Of a DNA stretch of 64,000 nucleotides, positions 57,743 to 64,000 are shown piece by piece (the first letter of the stretch is position 1; every line of letters starts with the position of its first letter). A model generated the notes under the pieces. The model searched no databases, was not told where the DNA came from, and saw nothing but the letters and a program-made list of their open reading frames with translations. This stretch comes from Perilla frutescens (Eukaryota > Streptophyta > Magnoliopsida > Lamiales > Lamiaceae). The DNA lies in NCBI GenBank assembly GCA_026008535.1, contig BRKX01000011.1, forward strand, positions 16,066,001 through 16,130,000, written 5' to 3'. A program made the position numbers and the translations under genes.

Positions 57743-58172
57743 TCATGCTTCCTTCGTCGAGCCTCCGACGTTAACTAAGGGCGCTTCTCGGGAGGCAACT
57801 TGATCTCTTTTCCTCTTATTTTTAGTGTTTTTGATTTTCCTTTCCTTTATATATATCTGTTGTTCTATTTTTCTGTAAAAAACAAACAAAACAAACACAA
57901 AAAAAAGGGCGGACTGGGTAATATTCTAAGTGTGGGGGGGGATTTCGCAAATTATGAGCTGATCCAGGACTACTTTGCAATTATGCTTAGTTTACTTTGG
58001 GGATTCCTCTTAAGCCCTAATTTCATTCCCAATTTAAACCCCCCTTCCTTAGTCAAATTTTTTTTTCACCGCTCCTTCTTACTCTCCCGTGTGACTTTTC
58101 AGATTTTCACTGTCTCTCTACCTCCCGCGCTTTCATCCCACTCCAACCACTGCTGCAATCAGAGGCACCACC
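57743..58172 (+). other. Athila post-pol spacer with purine-rich tract
   Basis: Contains 'attctaagtgtggggggg' (about 57923-57940), a purine-rich tract typical of the region after Athila pol, then a C/T-rich leader up to the env-like ATG. Short frames here are not supported. Confidence 0.6.
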
Positions 58173-58566
58173 ATGGGCAAGAAACGTAGTGCTAAGAAGA
58201 AAGCCGTCCGAGCCGCCGCCACATCCGTTGGCCGCTCCACACCACCAGCCGCTTCTTCCCCATGGCACAACTCACCGGTGGCTGCCTCTCCGCATTCAAC
58301 GGTGGATTTTCCAGTGACTACCCCAGCCGCTCCTTCACCTCCGACGGAGCCCTCGCCAACGCCATCCACTCCTGCCACTATCCCTAAACTGAATCAACCG
58401 TCGCCGCTCCCGGCGCACTTCTGAGAGAGTGGACACCGCCTCCCCATCCGTCAGTAAAAGACGCCGAACCAGGCCACCGCTCTTCGTCGACCTCACCGCC
58501 GGCGACACAAGCACCGCATCCCCGGCGATTACCCGAGCCAATCGTGCTCCGCACAAGCACCACAAG
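58173..58566 (+). pseudogene. Start of an Athila env-like frame (candidate)
   Basis: Begins MGKKRSAKKKAVRAAATSVG, then Pro/Ala/Ser-rich to 58424. A +1-type shift near 58420 joins it to SVSKRRRTRPPLFVDLTAGD and onward. A basic start followed by a Pro/Ser-rich stretch and an R-rich 'VDL' motif after Athila pol is the usual place and style of the Athila third frame. The rest is missing: FBA-gene-like sequence begins near 58567. Alternatively this could be a host-gene N-terminus fused by the same event. Confidence 0.45.
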
Positions 58567-58928
58567 CAGCTTCTTTTGAAGCGTGCTCTGCACAATCCCC
58601 GAATTCCCGAGCCAATCGTGAAATCAGCTGAGGAAGATCGCATACTGGCTCAATGATATTTTTCTCGTCTTTCAGTTCTACGGTCGTTGTCAGAATCAGA
58701 AATGATTGAGAAAGAGTTTATGAGTAGGGGATTATACAATTTTGTTAACAATTGCCTAGGGTTATTGTATTTTGTTGATAGTACTGGTGTTGGTCCATCT
58801 GTTGTCTGAAATCCATCAACGAATGATGAGAGATATATTCCTCCACCCGGAGCCGACGTCCTACGCACTTCTAAGGTAGGTGATTCCCTTGGCTTCGCCA
58901 GTTGTTTTGGGTATGATGCTGAATCTGA
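58567..58928 (+). pseudogene. Truncated copy of the FBA gene
   Basis: Matches 20812-21130. 'gatagtactggtgttggtcc' and 'ggagccgacgtcctacgcac' are nearly identical in both. An upstream block (AGCTTCTTTTGAAGCGTGCT) matches near 20813, with an extra stretch of about 45 bp in this copy. Stops (for example in VV*NPSTNDER) and small indels kill it. It ends at GCTGAATCTGA, exactly where the CACTA element starts. Like the intact gene, it shows no F-box. Confidence 0.88.
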
Positions 58929-60826
58929 CACTACTACAAAAAGGCATGAAGACAATACAAGGTACACAATGGTTTTGATGGAAAACCGTTGTAATTTTAA
59001 AAATTACAACGGTTTTATCCAAAACTGTTGACTATGTGCGTGTTTTTTTTTAAATTTACAACGCTTTAAAATAAACCGTTATCTGGTAGCAACGGTTTTA
59101 ATAAAACCGTTGTATCATAACAACAGTTTTATAAAAAATGTTGTGTATGAGCGTATTTATGGAATAACGGTTGATATATAACCGTTATAATGCAACTGTT
59201 GAAAATTTGAATATATATATTTTCTTAGCAAAATTCAAAAATATTAAAACCTACTTCTTGAATTCACAAAAATTAGCGGGCGCCCTTCTTCTTCATGCTT
59301 CTTCTCTGAACACTCTCTTCCACTTCTCGTATCACCTGATTTGATTGGCTGAATCCTCCACCACCTGCCCTATCTCTAGCCAAGTAAGCCATCGCCGTAG
59401 ATTTTGTAAGTTGTAGAGAGAGAAGGGGGAGAAGAAATTGAAAGGAAGGAAGTGGAACGGAGAGATGTGTATTAAAATACTTGACTTAGGTACCGAAGTC
59501 AATTGTTGAGATTCTCCTCTGTTGCAGAAATTTAACGGATATTTACTTGCTCCTCATTTGCTACTATTATGACCTTATTAAAGCTGGTTAATTTGTGAGA
59601 AATGATTCACATCGGGTCATGCCTCCCCTCATTTTCCTTATCATTTTAGTTGTGTTTGTTCTTATATGTTATCTTACGGAATAGTTTCTAACTTTTTCTC
59701 CAGACATGTGTAGAGCACCATGTAGGTAAACTATATTATGTAACTTAAAGTGTCACATTGTAGTTAAAATGGTACTAATTTCATAATATTTTGAGTAACA
59801 TGTTCTCCATATATATGATTCTAGGCATCAAGCATTTCTTCGCTTCAATTCTGTGCAAACAGTAGAAAGGAGGTATATAAGCCAATTACGATCTACATTT
59901 AGTTTCTACTACTGTACTAGACAATTTACTGCAATTGCTGTGTCTGGATATCTTTTAATGGCAGCTGGCCAGTTTAAACCTTTAAAGCATTAAATCAATA
60001 ACTTAATTATTTTCTTCTGTAGACATGGTAAAAAACAAAGGGTTTTTACCTTCTGGGCCTTCCGAAATTCCTGTACAAAGAAATAAAATGAAGGAAATCA
60101 TAAATTCTCTACTTCCAGCATGTAAAGAACCCGACATTAATTGATTCTGGGATTCCTTTCAAAGAAGATGCAATTATCGCTAATCCTCCAGCATATGGTT
60201 AGACCACATGACCTTCGCATCCTCTTTCTTTTTTGTTTTCTCTTTTTACTAGCTTTTCTTCTTTGTATTCATTGACTACTTTTATTGTTAAACTTTTGCA
60301 TAAATTTCTTTGAAACTTTCATAAGCTGTTGAAGTGGGCTTATAGTGTGTATCTTTATGAGATGCATAAGGACTACATTATGGATTTTAGCTCATAATTG
60401 GACTTACCTTGTATTTGTAGATTTAGAGTAGACACTAGGATGAAAAGCGAGGTTGTAAGGGTAGTGTGACTTTGATTTAACCACTTAACCTATTTTTGTG
60501 CTACTACTGCAAGGTTTATGTTCTTCTTGCTCCTTTTTTAGGGGATGGAACTGTGTCTTTTAGGCTTCTTCTCATGTCACCTACCCAATTAAACACTGCT
60601 TGTTCATGTATGTTGACAAGACATTGACTTATTCATGCTGTATGAACTCTCAAAAAGAATGTGAACTTACTTTGGCTTTTTATGATATCATAGATTTGCA
60701 GCGAGGAATACAATGATTTGACATGCATGCTCTTAGAAATTCAAGCAGAGATATCAACGATTGTGTTAGATCTCACAATGGTAATTTTATTACTTCAGAA
60801 ATTCTTTTGGATTTAGTTATTTCTTT

Positions 60827-62323
60827 CACTACAAAAAAAAAGTCTATTCTAGCGACGGGAACTAGCGATCGGACCGACACGGGTCGCCACTAGCGACGGG
60901 AAATCTTGCGACAGGGCTTGCGATGGGGTTCCCCGTAGCTAGTTCTAGCGACGGGAAATCTCGTAGCTAGATTTTAAAATTTTAATATATAATTATTTTT
61001 ATAAATTTAGCGACGGGAGTTCCCGTCGCTACAACTTAGCGACGGGGCTAGCGACGGGAACCTCCGTAGCTAATTTTTTTTTTTTTTTCATTTTTAATTT
61101 TTTTATTTAATTTTTAAATTTTATTTAATTATTTTTAAAATAATTAAAGATGATTTCAATCTATTCTAATACAAATATTCTCCCTATTAAAATCATGTTT
61201 ATATTTTTATTCATTTATTTTAATTTTTGAAAAAATAATATCGCAACTATACACATTTATTAATATCACATCTTTAAATTTATATTATTTTCTTATTATT
61301 AGATACAAATCTATACAGATTAGCTTTATTACTATTCTCATAAATAAACTAATTAGTATATTATTATATATTTAAAAAAATGTATTAAGTTTAACATAAT
61401 ATTTATTATAGTTACTACTACAAGATTAATCAATTATACATTAACAAACTAAAATATACTATGAAAAAATATATATATAATATAGTATATAATGGATTTT
61501 AATTTTTAATTATAAACTATAGTTATTTATTATGTAAGTAAAAATAATTTAATTCATCATGATATTTAGTATGAAACACAAAGTAAAACTATTTAACCAC
61601 ATTTTCACCATGATATATATATATAATTTTTAAAATAATTTAATTAAAAACCTATATAATCTTTCTCCATATTAAATTTATATTAGAGATATAATTTTTG
61701 TATGCATGGATACTTAATAAGTATTACCTTAAATTATAATTCTTTATACATATATATAATACAATATAATATCAATATTATATATATGTATATATGTGCA
61801 CAAATAGATATAAATATATTAATAATAATATAACATTTTTAATTTATAGAGATAAAGAAAAATAAATTATGAAAAAATCGTATAAGTATATATATTATTT
61901 AAACTATCAATATAACATCAATTGAACTTGCCCCAATGCATAAGTGCTTGGCCCTCCTTCTAGGAGGTCACAGGTTCAAATCCTCTTAGGTGCATATATA
62001 TTATACAGAATTATTCTCGGCGGGCTTGGGTGCGACCCTTTCATTGGGTCGGGTCGGGGCTCATTCGTGGGCCGGGCCAATCAATAATTTCAAAATTTAA
62101 ATTATAATTTTAGTGACGGATCTAGCAACGGAGTGTCGATAGCGACGGATATAGCGACAGAATCCCCGTCGCTATCCGCTAAACTCGATGGGCGAGCCAC
62201 CGTCGCGCGCGATTAGCGACGGAGTTTTCCCGTCGCTATCCCGTCGCTAGAGGATTTAACAACGGGATCGTACCATTATAGCGACGGAAAACCCCGTCGC
62301 TAGATCGAGATTTTTTTGTAGTG
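60827..62323. mobile_element. Nested CACTA element, non-autonomous
   Basis: 1497 bp with target duplication TTT (60824-60826, 62324-62326). Ends are CACTACAAAAAAAAAGTC on the left and, reverse complemented, CACTACAAAAAAATCTCG on the right. Subterminal words TAGCGACGGG / CCCGTCGCTA are repeated at both ends. The core is AT-rich and includes a SINE-like segment at 61937-61995. No coding capacity. Confidence 0.93.
61937..61995 (+). repeat. SINE-like tRNA-derived pol III promoter remnant
   Basis: An A-box-like TGCATAAGTGCTTGG (61937-61951) and a B-box GGTTCAAATCC (61973-61983) stand about 20 bp apart with 'ggaggtcaca' between. This is the layout of plant tRNA-derived SINE heads. It does not fold as a tRNA gene by eye and lacks a clear SINE tail. 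Confidence 0.5.
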
Positions 62324-62689
62324 TTTTCACATTCTCTCTTTCTAATTGCACAAATATTTCTTCTTGTCAGTCCTGGGCTCTGCTTATGGCCTCAATGTTG
62401 TCTTTGGAATCGACCTATTTAATTGTGTTATCTTGACCGGCATTGATGTTATCTTATTTCCATTTCTTGCTAGCCTCATTGTAAGTTTATATGCTTCATT
62501 TGACTATAATTTGTTGATTGGATTTCTACAAAATATTAGTTATGGTGTGATTACTTTTTAGGGAAAATCCTAGAGCAAAAATCTTATCCATATGCTTGGC
62601 ATGCTTCATATTAGTATCAATTTAGATTTTTTAAATGTCCAGTTAACTGGAGCTTATGATTTATTGAAATGGTTTCCCTGTGCTGCAGA

Positions 62690-63600
62690 TTATTGATGGA
62701 AAGGATCTACTGAATGAGAGAACAAATACAGAGCTTCGATATCTTAAAAAGGCATGGTTACCATGATCTGAATTTTCATGTAAGGCTTCTTAATTTTCTA
62801 TTGAATAATGTGAATATTTTATAGTTGATTTCATGTGTTTACCTAATTAGAAGCCAGAGTCTTGGAGGCTAGCATGCCAAACTATTGTAGGAAATAAAGA
62901 GAACTCTGGAAAGGTATGCTACTGATTGCCTACTGTGTTATTACTCCTATACTTTGAAATTTATTGCTTGGAAATAGATTAGAAAATTATCAAGTAGAAG
63001 ATATTAGAATTATGTGCTGTGAATTAAGCTGGAGTAAACTTCATTAAACGACATTAATCGCAGCTTGTTGATAGTTACAATCAAAATTTAACTCAAAAAA
63101 CTTGCCAAAACTTCATTCGTGAATTCTTCTTTATCTCGTCACAATTACCGGTGTTCATTATATTAACTAGTTGCTCTTTCAATCCTCAAGAAAATGGTGC
63201 TGAAAGAGAAACACGGGTTTTAATTAATAGTTTTGATCTTTCACATTGTGTGACAATATGGATGTACCTATAGATGTTAGTTGGTGTATATTTGTATATA
63301 AATGTATTGACATTTATTTTTTTAACATAGGTACCTCGTCAACTTGATTCCAAGCAATGTGGATTTTACGTGATGAGCTACATGAAAGAATAATTGAATG
63401 TGGTTCAATTTCAAAACAGGTAATAAATTTTATTCATTACTTATTGTAATTCATAACTACACCCCATGAAATGTTGGTTTTCTTGAGTTTTACCAATATG
63501 TTCTATTTTATATCGTTAATAGTGTAGAAAAGAACCATATTCTGCGAAGGAGATTGATGAAGCTAGCTCTTGAATGGGCAAATTGTGTGCTTCATTAATG
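62690..63600 (+). pseudogene. Ulp1-type SUMO protease remnant in the CACTA element
   Basis: Peptidase C48 enzymes cleave SUMO from proteins; plant CACTA and MULE elements often carry copies. The exon from 63331 reads VPRQLDSKQCGFYVMSYMKE. Q-C-G contains the catalytic Cys (63358-63360), and a one-base loss then turns the expected EIIE into a stop. A later block near 63535 (EPYSAKEIDEASS) matches the usual C-terminal EIDE..EWA tail of these proteins. Possible earlier exons are 62690-62755 (IIDGKDLLNERTNTELRYLK) and about 62850-62912 (KPESWRLACQTIVGNKENSG), both flanked by AG and GT. The His and Asp of the triad are not identified. Confidence 0.7.
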
Positions 63601-64000
63601 AAAGATTATTTTGTAAGGTATTTTTTATTTAGATAAGCAATTTTTTTTAATTATTGATGTTTAAATATTTATATTGGGATGTTGATTGGCTTAGGACATG
63701 GTGGTGTTTGAATTTGAATTGATGTTGCTTTGTGCTTGGGTGATGATGACAAGATCGAGAAGCATACGTAGTTTTTGTAATTGAACATTAAATGTGTTAC
63801 GTCATATTTTTAATTAGATAAATTTTCTTAAGATATTATTGTACTTTGGATGATTTTGTATCGAAATATATTGTATTATGGATGCTTCTGTATCAAAATA
63901 TATTATTTTTTGGATGGTTAATTAATTTTTGCAGGTTTAATGTAATTATTATATTAATTACAGATTTTATACTAAAAAATTAAAATTTGAAATACAAAGA

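Larger units (their letters stand above)
29201..58640 (+). mobile_element. Athila-type Ty3/gypsy retrotransposon, host of nested insertions
   Basis: The Athila identity rests on the primer site TGGCACCGTTGCCGGGGA (52153-52170), DLGASINVIP protease, FMDDFTVH in RT, and the C-rich spacer plus env-like frame after pol. The 5' LTR is split by the Copia element at 29885-51524. Without it the LTR is about 1.3 kb and the element about 7.8 kb. The left edge at about 29201 (TGTTGTACTT) is a guess, because no 3' LTR lies in the window. The right end is lost where FBA-gene sequence begins near 58567. Gag and pol keep one frame except for an 11-bp duplication, but carry eight premature stops. Confidence 0.85.
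58929..64000. mobile_element. CACTA element, left end and body; right end outside window
   Basis: Starts CACTACTACAAAAAGGC within the FBA pseudogene (flank TGA). The subterminal region repeats ACAACGGTTTT / AAAACCGTTGT in both orientations. The body is gene-like with several AG/GT-bounded short exons and ends in Ulp1-type remnants. No right terminus is seen before 64000. It contains a complete younger CACTA at 60827-62323. Confidence 0.8.

Noticed and set aside
58133..58643. Minus-strand frames of 69-102 residues over the env-like region
   Set aside because: GC-rich shadows of the plus-strand Pro/Ala/Arg-rich frame.
61937..61995. A tRNA gene
   Set aside because: Only box-like words are present; no acceptor stem or anticodon arm could be folded by eye.
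62346..62561. 71-residue hydrophobic frame as a membrane protein gene
   Set aside because: Lies in the CACTA body between possible exons; no start context or homology recognised.

Overview
The window is intergenic heterochromatin-like DNA from a flowering plant. It is AT-rich, has split exons, and is packed with nested LTR retrotransposons, CACTA transposons and MITEs. The extra genes in the largest Copia element resemble a protein family I associate with Lamiales genomes, so an asterid eudicot (perhaps Lamiales) is my best inference; the sequence does not prove it. Almost nothing here is an intact host gene. The exception is a 345-residue open frame for an F-box-associated (FBA) protein at 20784-21818.

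Layout. 1-897: AT-rich DNA with a tandem duplication. 898-8768: a decayed Ty3/gypsy element (TSD TGATG) whose pol gene carries a piece of its own LTR. 9476-9700: PIF/Harbinger-type MITE. 9875-17895: possible small three-exon host gene, split in its second intron by a reverse-oriented Tork-like Copia element (10682-17552). 18205-20445: three DNA-transposon derivatives. 20693-21818: the FBA gene with a TATA box. 21819-29200: AT-rich repeats, a Harbinger-like element with an empty-site twin, and two related foldback elements.

29201-58640 is one Athila-type gypsy element (gag, protease, RT, RNase H, integrase, start of an env-like frame). Its 5' LTR is split by a 21.6-kb Sirevirus-like Copia element (29885-51524, TSD ATTAG). 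That Copia carries, between pol and its 3' LTR, three tandem paralogous genes (A, B, C), at least two of them with their own TATA boxes. Gene C is in turn broken by a 4.2-kb CACTA element (39177-43346, TSD GGC). The nesting order, oldest to youngest, is therefore Athila, Sirevirus, CACTA.

58567-58928 is a truncated copy of the FBA gene, cut by a second CACTA element (58929 to beyond the window) with Ulp1-protease remnants. That element holds a third CACTA (60827-62323) containing a SINE-like pol III promoter.

How the pieces relate: the LTR elements are dead. Their frames are closed mostly by in-frame stops that a single C-to-T or G-to-A change would explain, the signature of decay of methylated DNA, plus a few small frameshifts and deletions. 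The most unusual content is the triplicated promoter-bearing gene family inside the Sirevirus.
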